64,000 bases of DNA, taken from positions 372,001 through 436,000 of the forward strand of contig NZ_VOBR01000001.1 of the NCBI RefSeq assembly GCF_007845675.1. Direction: 5' to 3'. A program made the position numbers and the translations under genes. This DNA is from Lentzea tibetensis. GTDB taxonomy: Bacteria; Actinomycetota; Actinomycetes; Mycobacteriales; Pseudonocardiaceae. This document shows positions 1 to 9,800 of this stretch, one piece after another. The notes beneath the pieces were generated by a model. That model saw only the letters and a list, made by a program, of their open reading frames with translations, was not told where the DNA came from and did no database searches. Within the stretch, counting starts at the first letter, position 1. Every line of letters begins with the position of its first letter.

Positions 1-698
1 GCGAACGACTGCGCCGACATCAGCACCGACTCGTGACCGAGGAACAACGGTTGCAGCACACCGCTGATCAGGCCCATGTCGTGGAACACCGGCAGCCAGC
101 ACACCGTGGTCGACCGCTCGTAGCGCTCGTCCGGACGCGATCCGGCGCTGACGATCAGCGACAGGTTGCGCAGCACGTTGCGGTGCGTCAGCACGACACC
201 GCGCGGCTTGCCTGTCGTGCCTGAGGTGTACTGGAGGTAGGCGACACCGCTCGGGCTGGCCGGACGCCACTCGTCCGACCGGTCGTCCAGGTTCTGGGTC
301 GCCAGTGCGCCGACGTCCAGCACGGTGTCCTCAGTGGACAGGATCAGGTCGGGATCGCAGTCGTCGACGATCCCGAGGAGCCTGGTGTGCCTGGCGTCAC
401 CGCTGGCCCGCCGCACGGGTGGCGCGGGGACGGCGACCACGTCGGCGTAGAGGCAGCCGAGGAACGCGGTGACGAAGTCCAGGCCCGGTGGATGGCACAG
501 CAGGACTCGCGCGCCGGGTCTCACCCGTTCCCGCAGCCACACGGCGATGCTGCGCGCGCGGCGGTCGAGTTGTTGGTAGGTCAGCGAATCCTGTTCGACG
601 ACCCCGCTGTCGAGGAAGACGAACGCCCGTTCGTGCGGCCGGACCTCGGCCTGCCGCCGGCAGAGGTCCACCAGGCTCGCCACTTCTGTTCCCAGCAT
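1..698 (-). CDS. Fatty acyl-AMP ligase (FAAL), N-terminal part, runs off the window
   Basis: The gene reads leftwards and continues past base 1, so only about 232 N-terminal residues are present. They start from an ATG at 698 preceded by GGGGAG. The AMP-binding signature YTSGTTGKPRGVV is visible, followed by the FAAL-type stretch WLPVFHDMGLISGVLQPLF and a HESVLMSAQSF segment. Members activate fatty acids as acyl-adenylates and load them onto an acyl carrier protein rather than CoA. The FAAL assignment rests on the HDMGL...PLFLG context; the diagnostic insertion motif and C-terminal domain lie outside the window. It is divergent from the ketoacyl synthase at 830, which suggests a common lipid or polyketide-starter function. 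Confidence 0.85.
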   Translation of the reverse strand, partial: MLGTEVASLVDLCRRQAEVRPHERAFVFLDSGVVEQDSLTYQQLDRRARSIAVWLRERVRPGARVLLCHPPGLDFVTAFLGCLYADVVAVPAPPVRRASGDARHTRLLGIVDDCDPDLILSTEDTVLDVGALATQNLDDRSDEWRPASPSGVAYLQYTSGTTGKPRGVVLTHRNVLRNLSLIVSAGSRPDERYERSTTVCWLPVFHDMGLISGVLQPLFLGHESVLMSAQSF

Positions 699-829
699 TG
701 CGTCTCCCCTTCCGATGCGGATTTCGAAGCTACGGAAGGGATTCACGGGTGTAATCGGTCGCGCGACGGATTCCCGGATCAGTCCCGCGACGACTGTTGC
801 CCGCGTCCGCCGAGTGCTGCTCTTGAACC

Positions 830-2089
830 ATGCCAGTCGACTTCTCACTGCTCCACCCATCGCTGCCGCCGCTGCCGGGACACGACGACTCAGACGTCGT
901 CGTCACCGGGCTCGGCATGTCCACCCCACAGGGTGGCGACGTCGCGTCCACCTGGTCCGCGCTGCTCGCAGGCACATCAGGCGTGCGGGTGCTGGACGAA
1001 CCGTGGTCGGCCGACCTGCCGGTCCGGCTGGGCGCCCCGCTGTTCTCCGAACCATCGCTCGACCGCGTGGCGAAGCGCCGGATGGACCGCTGCCAGCAGC
1101 TGGCCGTCGTGGTCGCCCGTCAGGCGTGGGCCGATGCGGGCACCCCGGAGGTCGAACCGGCGCGGCTCGCGGTCGTCTTCGGCACCGGGCTCGGCGGCGG
1201 ATCCACGCTGGTCGAGCAGTACGACCGGTGCCGCGACCTCGGTCCGGACCGGGTGTCGCCGTTCACCGTCACGATGCTCATGCCGAACGGCCCGGCCGCG
1301 GTGGTCAGCATGGACCTCGGCGCGCGGGGCGGTGCGCACGCGCCGACGAGCGCCTGCGCATCCGGTGCCGAGGCGATCGCGCTGGGGTCGGCGCTGCTGC
1401 GGCGCGGGCTGGCGGACGTCGTGGTCACCGGCGGCACCGAGGCGTGCCTCGGCAAGCTGTCGATCGCCGCGTTCGCGCGGATGGGCGCGCTTTCCAAGCG
1501 GCACAGCGATCCCGCGGGCGCGTCACGTCCGTTCGAGGCCTCGCGCGACGGGTTCGTGATGGCCGAGGGCGCCGGGGCGCTGGTGCTGGAACGCGGTCCG
1601 TTCGCGCGGGCGCGTGGGGCGAGGGTGTACGCACGGCTCGCGGGCACCGGCATGAGCTCCGACGCGCACGACATGACCGCGCCGTCGCCAGCAGGCCAGA
1701 TCCAGGCGATGCAGCAGGCGATCCGCGCGGCCGGGCTGAGCGCGTACGACATCGCGCACGTCAACGCGCACGCGCCCGGCACGCCGGTCGGCGACCGGGT
1801 GGAGGCGGCCGCGATACTCGACGCACTCGGCCCGCACCCGCTGGTCAGCGCGACGAAGTCGGTGACCGGCCACCTGATCGGCGGTGCGGGTGCGGTCGAG
1901 GCGATCTTCACGGTGCTCGCCGTGCAGGGCGGCGTGGTGCCGCCGACGCGCAACCTCGACGAGCAGGACCCGGACGTGAAGCTGGAGATCGTGACGAGTC
2001 CGCGGCGGGCCCGCATCGGCGCCGCGATCTCCAACTCGTTCGGCTTCGGCGGCCACAACGTCGTGCTCGCCTTCACCCGGTCCGGCTGA
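830..2089 (+). CDS. Beta-ketoacyl-ACP synthase, KASII/FabF-like
   Basis: This 419-residue condensing enzyme has an intact Cys-His-His triad. Cys176 lies in TSACASGAEA, His314 in VNAHAPGTP, and His348 in KSVTGHLIGGAGAVE with Lys343 just before it. The SFGFGGHN C-terminal loop is also present. Such enzymes perform decarboxylative Claisen condensation of an acyl-enzyme with malonyl-ACP. The usual NAHGTST motif reads NAHAPGT, a departure from housekeeping FabF. It is divergent from the FAAL, and its 3' end overlaps the convergent response regulator by 17 bases. With the FabG-like reductase nearby it looks like part of a dedicated acyl-chain pathway rather than primary fatty acid synthesis; that is inference. 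Confidence 0.9.
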   Translation: MPVDFSLLHPSLPPLPGHDDSDVVVTGLGMSTPQGGDVASTWSALLAGTSGVRVLDEPWSADLPVRLGAPLFSEPSLDRVAKRRMDRCQQLAVVVARQAWADAGTPEVEPARLAVVFGTGLGGGSTLVEQYDRCRDLGPDRVSPFTVTMLMPNGPAAVVSMDLGARGGAHAPTSACASGAEAIALGSALLRRGLADVVVTGGTEACLGKLSIAAFARMGALSKRHSDPAGASRPFEASRDGFVMAEGAGALVLERGPFARARGARVYARLAGTGMSSDAHDMTAPSPAGQIQAMQQAIRAAGLSAYDIAHVNAHAPGTPVGDRVEAAAILDALGPHPLVSATKSVTGHLIGGAGAVEAIFTVLAVQGGVVPPTRNLDEQDPDVKLEIVTSPRRARIGAAISNSFGFGGHNVVLAFTRSG

Positions 2090-2684
2090 CGAGTCCCATC
2101 CGCTGCGCGTAGAGCGCGGCGTGCATGCGGTTGGGCTGGTGCAGCTTCGTGAGGATGTGGGACACGTGCGACTTCACCGTGGCGCAGGTGAGGAACAGCT
2201 CCCGCGCGATCTCGTCGTTGCTGCTCCCCCGCGCCAGGAACGCGAGCACCTCCAGCTCCCGTCTGCTCAACCGGCACAGCGACACCGGGTCGACCGGCGG
2301 CACGATCTCGAACCGGTCGACCAGGTGCGCGGTCATCTCCGAGCAGATGAACGCGTGCCCGCGCGCGACGGCCCGCACCGCGCTCACCAGCTCGTCGTGC
2401 GACACGCGCTTGAGCACAAAACCCCTTGCCCCGCTTCGGATCGCGCGGTGCAGTTGGTCGTCGCGGTCGGTCGCGGCCAGCACGATCACCGGTGCGTCGA
2501 ACACGTCCAGGCCGGCGATGTCAGCGGTGAGCACGACGTCCGGGCGGTGTTCGTCCGCCTTTCTGATGGCCTCGTGCTGGGTGCGCGCCTCGGCGACGAC
2601 CAGGAGGTCCGGTGTGTCGTCGAGCGCCGTGCGGACCCCTCTCCGGACCAGGTCCTCGTCGTCGACGAGCAGCACGCGGGCCAT
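2073..2684 (-). CDS. NarL/LuxR-type response regulator with atypical receiver
   Basis: The 203-residue protein has an N-terminal receiver (VLLVDDED start) and a C-terminal LuxR helix-turn-helix (LSRRELEVLAFLARGSSNDEIARELF, then the recognition helix in TVKSHVSHILTKL). The phosphoacceptor region reads VVLTADIAG instead of the usual VVLMDxxMP. An Ala stands at the canonical position 54 with Asp55 next to it, and the conserved switch Thr is replaced by Ala (VLAATD). The Lys of FVLKR is kept. Phosphorylation may therefore be weak or absent. Its ATG shares one base with the stop of the FabG-like gene (TGATG), so the two are co-translated. No kinase gene is adjacent. Confidence 0.85.
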   Translation of the reverse strand: MARVLLVDDEDLVRRGVRTALDDTPDLLVVAEARTQHEAIRKADEHRPDVVLTADIAGLDVFDAPVIVLAATDRDDQLHRAIRSGARGFVLKRVSHDELVSAVRAVARGHAFICSEMTAHLVDRFEIVPPVDPVSLCRLSRRELEVLAFLARGSSNDEIARELFLTCATVKSHVSHILTKLHQPNRMHAALYAQRMGLVSRTG

Positions 2685-3376
2685 CAGTGCCCCATCCCGA
2701 GCCCGCCGTCGACCGGGATGACGGCGCCCGTCACGTAGTCCGCACCGGCGAGCCACACCACCGCTGACGCGATCTCCTCGGGTTGCGCGAACCGCCGCAA
2801 CGGGATCGCCTCCCGGTACTGCTTGCCGTACTGCGCGGGCAACGCGGCCGTCATGTCGGTGTTGACGTACCCCGGCGCGACGACGTTGGCCGTCACACCT
2901 CGGCTGCCCAGTTCCCTGGCCAGCGACCGGGCGAGCCCGATCAGCCCGGCCTTGCTGGCCGCGTAGTTCGCGAGCCCGGCGCTGCCGTACATCCCGACGA
3001 CCGACGAGATGAAGATCATCCGCCCGGTTCGACGACGCACCATGCCGCTCGCCGCTCTGCGAGCACACCGCCACGCACCGGTCAGGTTGGTGTCCACAAC
3101 GGACACGAACTGCGCCTCGGTCATGCGGGTGATCACCGTGCTGTCGGTGATGCCCGCGTTGGCGACGAGCACGTCGATCGGCCCCAGCTCGGCCTCGACG
3201 ACGTCGAACGCGGCGTCGACCTCCGTCTTGGACGTCACGTCGCACTTCACGCCGAACACGCCGTCCGGCAGCGGACCACCTCGATGTGTCACGGCCACCG
3301 ACGCGCCGTCGGCGAGGAACGCCTCCGCCACGGCGCGCCCGATTCCCCGGTTCCCTCCGGTCACCAGCACAGTCAC
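2684..3376 (-). CDS. 3-oxoacyl-ACP reductase (FabG-like SDR)
   Basis: This 230-residue short-chain dehydrogenase starts at a GTG (3376) six bases after AAAGGAG; longer in-frame starts lack this site. The NADP-binding TGGNRGIG is at residues 6-13 and NAG at 73-75. Asn97, Ser125, Tyr138 and Lys142 (YAASK) form the catalytic set, and the C-terminus has the FabG-type PVDGGLGMGH. It would reduce 3-ketoacyl-ACP after condensation by the neighbouring synthase. It is followed by the response regulator with a TGATG junction and lies divergent to the AraC-type gene across about 120 bases. Confidence 0.88.
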   Translation of the reverse strand: MTVLVTGGNRGIGRAVAEAFLADGASVAVTHRGGPLPDGVFGVKCDVTSKTEVDAAFDVVEAELGPIDVLVANAGITDSTVITRMTEAQFVSVVDTNLTGAWRCARRAASGMVRRRTGRMIFISSVVGMYGSAGLANYAASKAGLIGLARSLARELGSRGVTANVVAPGYVNTDMTAALPAQYGKQYREAIPLRRFAQPEEIASAVVWLAGADYVTGAVIPVDGGLGMGH

Positions 3377-3497
3377 GAATGCTCCTTTCGACCGCATGCC
3401 GTCCGGGTGATACCGCCGGTACCAGCGCTTCGCTGCCCTATCGTTGAGGGTTGTCCGGGCACCGGCGCCCCTTGATCCGAGACTAGGGAGAGCCGCC

Positions 3498-4490
3498 GTG
3501 TGCGCCTCGTGCCTCAACGGCCGACAGGTTGATGTTTCCGGCCAGTTCCGGCGTGGCCTCGCGGGCGTGCACGCGATGCTCTCGGTCGGTGCCTCACGTG
3601 GAGTTCCCGCCTCGACGTGTCTGGACGGTGCCGGAATCTCCTTGCAGGAGAGCGAGATCTGCGTCTCGCAGGAGCTCCGGGTGGCCCGGAACCTGGTCGA
3701 CGCCGTCGGCCACGCACCCGGCCTCGGCATCACCGTCGGTCAGCGCATGGGCCTGCGCGCCTACGGCGTGTGGGGCTTCGCGCTGCTGACGAGCCCCACC
3801 CTGCGGCACGCGTCCGACCTGGGACTTCGCTACCTGCCACTGACCTACGCGCTGACCTCGCTCCGCATGGGCGTCACCGCGTCCGAGGTGTCGCTGGTGG
3901 TGTCGTCCGACGCGCCGTTCCTGGTGGAACGCGAGATCGCGACCATCGCCGGCCTGGTGCGCTCACTGCTCGGCGCATCCCCTTCGATGCGCGTCGAACT
4001 GCGCCTGCCGCCGTCACCGGTGTACTCGTCGATGCTGGGCGTGCCGGTGGTCTTCGACGCACCCCACAACGCACTCGTCGCGGACGCCTCCGTGCTGGAA
4101 CAACCGCTCCCCCAGGCAGATCCGGTCACCATGGCCGCGTGCGAACAGGCGTGCCGCACCCTGGTCACCCAACGCGTGCCCGCGTCGTTGTCCGGCGCTG
4201 TTCGCGCGCTGGTGGCCTCAGGCGTCACAGACGCCGACGCCATCGCCCTCCGGCTGCACCTCTCCGCCCGCACCCTGCGCAGACGTCTCGCTCTGGAGCA
4301 CACGTCGTTGCGCGCCCTCGTCTCCGAGACCCGGCGGGCGGCGGCCTTTTCGTTGCTGGTCAAGGGGTGCACGGTGGAACAGGTGTCGTCGCGCCTCGGT
4401 TACACCGACGCGGCCACGTTCATCCGGGCGTTCCGGCGGTGGACCGGAACTACTCCCGGGGCCTGGCGTTGCGCAGCCGAATACCGCTGA
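3498..4490 (+). CDS. AraC-family transcriptional regulator (arabinose_bd-type N-terminus)
   Basis: This protein of about 330 residues has an N-terminal ligand-binding region of the OruR/ArgR class and a C-terminal AraC helix-turn-helix pair. The first helix-turn-helix has LHLSARTLRRRL, the second VSSRLGYTDAATFIRAFRRWTGTTPGAWR. I chose GTG 3498 because GGGAGAG lies five bases upstream; a TTG at 3444 also stays open. It is divergent from the FabG-like operon, so it may control it. Its 3' end overlaps the convergent gene at 4450 by 41 bases. The inducer cannot be predicted. Confidence 0.85.
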   Translation: MCASCLNGRQVDVSGQFRRGLAGVHAMLSVGASRGVPASTCLDGAGISLQESEICVSQELRVARNLVDAVGHAPGLGITVGQRMGLRAYGVWGFALLTSPTLRHASDLGLRYLPLTYALTSLRMGVTASEVSLVVSSDAPFLVEREIATIAGLVRSLLGASPSMRVELRLPPSPVYSSMLGVPVVFDAPHNALVADASVLEQPLPQADPVTMAACEQACRTLVTQRVPASLSGAVRALVASGVTDADAIALRLHLSARTLRRRLALEHTSLRALVSETRRAAAFSLLVKGCTVEQVSSRLGYTDAATFIRAFRRWTGTTPGAWRCAAEYR

Positions 4491-4977
4491 ACGCGAGTGT
4501 GCTGCTGCGCACGGCGTCCCAGAAGCCCCACAGGTTGGGCAGGACCCGCAGACCGATCCCCGCTTCTTCGTGCAGCTCGAGCAGGTTCCCGACGCTCTCC
4601 GGCGGGCCCAGCGGTGCCACCGGCTCAGTCGCCACCATCGCGTGCTTCTGGAACCTCTCGAACTCGGTGGCCGGCAGGCGGTACGCGTAGAGCTCCACCG
4701 ACGCGATCCGGTCGAGCCAGGCGTACTCGACGGCGTGGACCCTGGTTCCGCAACCCGGTCCGATGATCCTGTCCCGGTCCTCCCGCGTGGTGCCGTCCGC
4801 GGTCCACGCCATGCCGCGCGGGCAGTCGCGGGGGAACCAGTAGTCCGGCGCCCGGTCGTGGTCCACCGCCCAGACGTACGCCTCCGGCTGCTGCGCGGTC
4901 GCCGCCACGTGCGGGACGAACCGCGTGATCGTCGGGTCCTCCGAGAAGTGCAGCACCTCACCGGGCCGTGGTCGCAT
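4450..4977 (-). CDS. DUF6886-like protein of unknown function
   Basis: A 175-residue cytoplasmic protein beginning MRPRPGEVLHFSEDPTI. The opening HFSEDP segment and the later WAVDHDRAPDYWFPRDCPRG block resemble the DUF6886 family as I remember it. There is no membrane segment or known catalytic motif. Conserved-looking Asp, His and Cys residues (VDHDRAPDYWFPRDC; GPGCGTRVHAVE) could bind a ligand or metal, but this is speculative. It sits downstream of the flavoprotein gene by only 11 bases on the same strand, so the pair may be one transcript. Confidence 0.6.
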   Translation of the reverse strand: MRPRPGEVLHFSEDPTITRFVPHVAATAQQPEAYVWAVDHDRAPDYWFPRDCPRGMAWTADGTTREDRDRIIGPGCGTRVHAVEYAWLDRIASVELYAYRLPATEFERFQKHAMVATEPVAPLGPPESVGNLLELHEEAGIGLRVLPNLWGFWDAVRSSTLAFSGIRLRNARPRE

Positions 4978-4988
4978 GCCTCCAGCAT

Positions 4989-6749
4989 TCAGGACCGGGA
5001 CGCGCAGTGGCGACCGGCCACGTGCCCGAACACCACGGCGGGCCCGAGCGTCCCGCCCGCACCCCAGTACCCGTGCCCGGCAGGCGAAGCGACGCAGTTC
5101 CCGGCCCCGTACAACCCGGGAACAGGCCGATCATCGGCCAGGATCCGCCCGGACGCGTCGATCGCAGGCCCGCCGTTGGTGTCCTGCAACCCGGAACTGA
5201 GGATCACCGCGTAGTAGGGCGGCCGCAACGGCCGCATGGTCGGGTTCGGGTAGTCGGAGTTGGCGCTGACGCAGTTCCGCACCGGGCCCGCGTCGACACC
5301 TTGGAACGTCAGGCAGAACGCGTGCCACCACAGGTCGATGGGCTGCTCACCCCGGTGGAAGTCCACATCCCGACCGCTGACGGCGAACCCGTTGAACCGC
5401 GACAAGGTGGCGGCCAGCGAAGCGGCGAACGAGGGTGCCAGACCGAACGCCGCGGTAGCCGGATCCGTGGCGAAACGAGCGAGGATCTTCGAGGTCAGCG
5501 ACTCCACAGTGGACGCTGGACCGATGAACGTGTTCACCAGAGGCGTGACGTGGCCACCGATGCCGGCGAACCGCGCGAGCGTGTGCGAGTCGAACACGCT
5601 GACCAGGAACCGGTTGTCCGGCGCGAAGTGGACCTGGGTGCGATCGTGGTAGTTCGTCTTCTCGTTCACCACCCGCACCCCGCGCCGGTTCACCATGAAC
5701 ATCGAGTCACCGTTCGACCAGTAGTTCTGGAAGAACAGGTAGTTCGGTGCGACGCGGCTGTCCGGGTCGATCTTGTACTGCTCGTACAGGTTCTGGATGA
5801 ACCACGCGCGATCCATGCTCTCCAGCTGGAAACCGTGCCGCTCGGCGATGTGCACCAGGTCGCCCTGCGCGCTGGTCACCGCGCACCCACCGCCGGTCAA
5901 CGACCGCGAGCCGGCGAAGTTGGCCGCCACCCGCGCGGCGTTCTTGGAGAAGCCGCCGGACGTGAAGATCACGCCGCGGCGGGCCGAGAGCTCCGTGCCG
6001 TTCAGCGACACGCCGGTGACGCGCCCGCGGGAGAACACCAGGTCAGTCACGCGGTGGTTGGTCAGGAACCGGACGCCGCGGGTCACGCAGGCGTGGGTCA
6101 GCCACGCGACGAGGTACGCGCCGCCGAGACCGGAGCCCGAGTGGGGCAGGCCCAGTTGCAGGTCCTCGGTCAGGTGCGTCGGGTCGAAGCGCTTCGGGAC
6201 GACGCTGCGTCCGCGACGAGGCACGTTCTCCACCAGCTCGGGGTGGTAGTCGGGCGCGAACTCGCCGTGCAGGCCCAGCGGATCGCTGGTCAGCGGTAGA
6301 CCGGCACCGCGAACAGCGTCCCACGGCAGCGCACCGGTGGAACGGAACCAGTCCAGCACGTCGGACCCGTTGTCGTAGTACGCGCTGAGCTGCGCGTGGT
6401 GCCGAGGCGACAGGCCGAGCAGCGGGGCGTCCGGATCATACGAAGCGGGATGGGCCAGCCGTGCCATGTAGCGCAGCGCCATGTCGCGGGGGTCGGCCAG
6501 CCCGGCGGCCCGCATGTCCGCGTTGTTCGGGATCCACAGCCAGCCGCCGGACCGGATGGACGTGCCACCGTTCAACGGCTGCGCCTCCAGCACCAGCACG
6601 GACGCCCGCGGGTCTGCCCTCTTCACGCCCAGCGCGGCCGACAGGCCTGCCGCGCCGCCTCCCACGACGATCACGTCGCAGGTGCGGTCGACCAGGCCGC
6701 TCACCCCGGCGACGGCCGCGCCGACGAGCAGTTGACGACGACTCAGCAT
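4989..6749 (-). CDS. Secreted FAD-dependent oxidoreductase (FAD_binding_2 family)
   Basis: This protein of about 586 residues opens with a twin-arginine-like signal, MLSRRQLLVGAAVAGVSGL, and the FAD dinucleotide-binding motif follows (DVIVVGGGAAGLSAAL). A GGTSIRSGG segment and the C-terminal PGLYGAGNCVASPAGHGYWG...TLGPAVVFG block are typical of the fumarate reductase/3-ketosteroid-dehydrogenase flavoprotein family. The ATG at 6749 is preferred because GGGAG is seven bases upstream; the GTG at 6764 overlaps that site. Substrate unknown; Tat export of a folded flavoprotein is likely. The DUF6886-like gene follows directly. Confidence 0.85.
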   Translation of the reverse strand: MLSRRQLLVGAAVAGVSGLVDRTCDVIVVGGGAAGLSAALGVKRADPRASVLVLEAQPLNGGTSIRSGGWLWIPNNADMRAAGLADPRDMALRYMARLAHPASYDPDAPLLGLSPRHHAQLSAYYDNGSDVLDWFRSTGALPWDAVRGAGLPLTSDPLGLHGEFAPDYHPELVENVPRRGRSVVPKRFDPTHLTEDLQLGLPHSGSGLGGAYLVAWLTHACVTRGVRFLTNHRVTDLVFSRGRVTGVSLNGTELSARRGVIFTSGGFSKNAARVAANFAGSRSLTGGGCAVTSAQGDLVHIAERHGFQLESMDRAWFIQNLYEQYKIDPDSRVAPNYLFFQNYWSNGDSMFMVNRRGVRVVNEKTNYHDRTQVHFAPDNRFLVSVFDSHTLARFAGIGGHVTPLVNTFIGPASTVESLTSKILARFATDPATAAFGLAPSFAASLAATLSRFNGFAVSGRDVDFHRGEQPIDLWWHAFCLTFQGVDAGPVRNCVSANSDYPNPTMRPLRPPYYAVILSSGLQDTNGGPAIDASGRILADDRPVPGLYGAGNCVASPAGHGYWGAGGTLGPAVVFGHVAGRHCASRS

Positions 6750-6809
6750 GTGGTGCTCCCGCACTCGTCCGGACCTGCGGGAGCATCATGTCGATCTATC
6801 GGTGAGGGA

Positions 6810-9800
6810 TCAAAATCGGGGTGTCCCCGTCAGCACCTCGACCGGTGACAACGGCCGCAGCGTCAGCTGGTACGAGTACGACCGGTCCGCGCGCACCTGG
6901 TACTTCTCGCGCACCGGGTTCGGCGTGTCACCGACGCCGGTCACCGCGTGGTCGGCGTGCAGGGTGATCCACCCGTCGTTGCGCTGCTTCTGGAAACCGT
7001 ACGTGGCGCGGTCCAGCGAGTCGTACCGGCTCACGGACACGTCGTTGGCGCCGGTGACGAGCAGGCCGCCGGTGCGCCCGTCGGTGAGCAACGCCCACTT
7101 CGCGTCGGTGTGGTTGGCGTTGTCCTGCGGAGAGTCGTAGTCGACGTACTGCTTGTCCACTGTGGACCGCCACACGCCCGTCGGGGTGCCGTCCTTGCGG
7201 TCGTTGTAGCTCTCCACCGGACCGCGCCCGTACCAGGCGAAGCGCTGGAACCGGTCCGGCACGGCCACCTGCACGCCCATCCGCGGCAGGTACGGCAACG
7301 TCCGCAGCTTGCCGGTCGGCTCGACCGAGTGCGCGAGCCGCACCGTGCCCGCGCCGTCGATCACGTACGTCAACGTCTGCACGAACGCGGCGTCCGGGGA
7401 ACCGGCGGTCGACTTCACCGTGATCGTGTTGCCGGAGACCTCGACGGACTGCGCGGTGTCCCGCAGCTTGTCGAGCCCGACGGCACGCCAGTCCAGGTGC
7501 TCGGCCTTGCCCCAGTCCGCGGTCTCGTTGCTGATCGGCGTGCGCCACACGTCGAGCGCGGTGCCCTTGTCGTGCAACAGTTCCACGCCACGCGCGCGCA
7601 TCGAGCGCAGGCCACCGGTGCGCTTGTCGATCTCGTACCGGAAGCCGGGACCGCGCACGACCACGGCGTCAGCGGCCTGCTCGACGACCGGAGCACCAAG
7701 AGCCACGGGCGTCTCGAACGACTCCGCGGCACCCACCTGGAACTGGTCGTGTGCGTACACCGCTCCGTCGCGCCACACCTCGACGGTCAGGAGACCGGAG
7801 CCGGACGGCACCGGCACGCGCAAGGTCTCACCGGGTCCGATGCGCACCGGCTGAGATCCGCGCTGCGAGCCCAACGACCACCGCAGCTCGCCGTCCAGGG
7901 CGGCGAAAACCCGTTCACTGGTCACGGTCAAAGTCCGGTCCTGCAAAGCGAAGCGCAACGGCTGGTGCACCCAGGCGAGCTGCGCGGTCTCGGGCTGCAG
8001 CTCACGGTCCGAGGTGACCACACCGTCGACACCGGCCAAAGCGACACCGTGCGACAGGTACGTGCCGCGATCGACGATCCGGTCGAAGTCGACGGAGTAC
8101 ACCGGCGTCCCGGACGCCGCTGGCGGCACCGCGCGGTCGAAGATCCGCAGGTCGTCGATCGTGCCGTGCGCCATCCGCCCGTTGTACTTCTCGCGCATGG
8201 TCTCGGCGTTGCGGCCGATGTTGACGGGCCACGCGTTCGACGGGATCCCGCCGGCCCACTCGGCCGAGGCGACCTGCTGGTCGTCGATGTACAGCCGCAG
8301 CTGAGCACCGTCGTAGGTCCCGGTCACCCGGTGGAAGCGGTCGAAGAAATCGGCGGGCACAGGCGCCGAGACAGCCTTGCCCGCGAAGAACTCCAGCGTC
8401 TTCTCGTCCTTCATCCGCAGGCCGTAGGCGTTGCCCTTGGTGACGATCGTGAAGTTGCTCCACGGCCGCGCGGGCTTCACCCACGCGTCGAGCGTCAGCG
8501 CGCCGGTGATGTCGAGCTTCGGGTCGCGGTAGGTCTCGACGAAGTCGTCCAGCCCGGAGAAGTACAGCGCCTTGCCGCTGTGCCCGGCGACGTGCTCCGG
8601 CTTGCCGGTGAGGTGGGTGAGCACCGACGCGGGCAGGACGCGCAGCCGTTGCCGCATGTTCTGCTCGGCCCAGTCCCACACGAAGCCGCCCTGGGCCTGC
8701 GGGTTGGCCCTGATGATGTCCCAGAACTCGCGGAAGTTGCCGAGCGCGTTGCCCATCGCGTGCGCGTACTCGCCCAGGATCAGCGGTTTCGTGGTCTGCG
8801 CCACCTGCGTCGCGAACTTCTCCGGTGACGGGTAGCGCGGGCCCCACACGTGTGCGAACGGCGCGTCACCGCTCGGCTTGTTCGGCTGGTGGTAGAGCGG
8901 GCGCGACGGCTCGTTGACCTTGGCCCACTCGGCCATCCGGAAGTGCGCGGCGCCGAGCCCCGCCTCGTTCCCGGTGTCCCACATGAAGACGCTGGGGTGG
9001 TTCTTGTCCCGCTCGACCATCGCGACGAACCGTTCCAGGAACGCGTCGCTCCACTCAGGACGGTCGGCGAGGCAGTCCTGCGGGCAGTTCTCGTGCGCGT
9101 GCGTCTCGACGTCCATCTCGTCGTCGATCCACAGGCCCTGCGAGTCGGCGAGGTCGTAGAAATACGGGTCGGACGGGTAATGCGCGGTGCGGACGGCGTT
9201 GATGTGCAGCTGCTTCATCAGCTTCACGTCCTGCTGCTGCCGCGAGCGCGGTTGGTGCCTGCCGTGGTCGGGGTCGGTCTCGGGCCGGTTGACGCCCTTG
9301 AACAGCACCCGCTTGCCGTCGATCTTCAGCTGCCGGTCCGCGATCGTGATGTCGCGGAACCCGACCTTCTCCTGCGTCACGTGCTGGCCCAGCCGCAGCA
9401 CGAGCGTGTAGAGGTTCGGCGTCTCGTCGTTCCACCGCAACGGGTTGTCGACGTTCATCGTCAGCGTCGGCCCACCGGCCGCGGTCGCGACCTGCCTGCC
9501 GTTGCGGTCGTACAACCCGGCCCAGACCGAGCCGGAGCCGACGACGTCGACCTCGGCCTTCAGCGTCGAGCCCTGCGTGGTGACGGCGACGTCCTGGATG
9601 TAGTCCCGCGGCGTCGAGTACATCCAGACCGAGCGGAAGATGCCGCTGAACCGCCACTGGTCGTAGTCCTCGAGGTACGAGCCCGCGCCCCAGCGGTGCA
9701 CCTGCAGCGCGACGCGGTTGCGCCCCGGCACGAGCAGGTTGGTCACGTCGAACTCGGCGGGCGTGTAGCCGCCCTGGTCGAACCCTGCGTAGCGCCCGTT

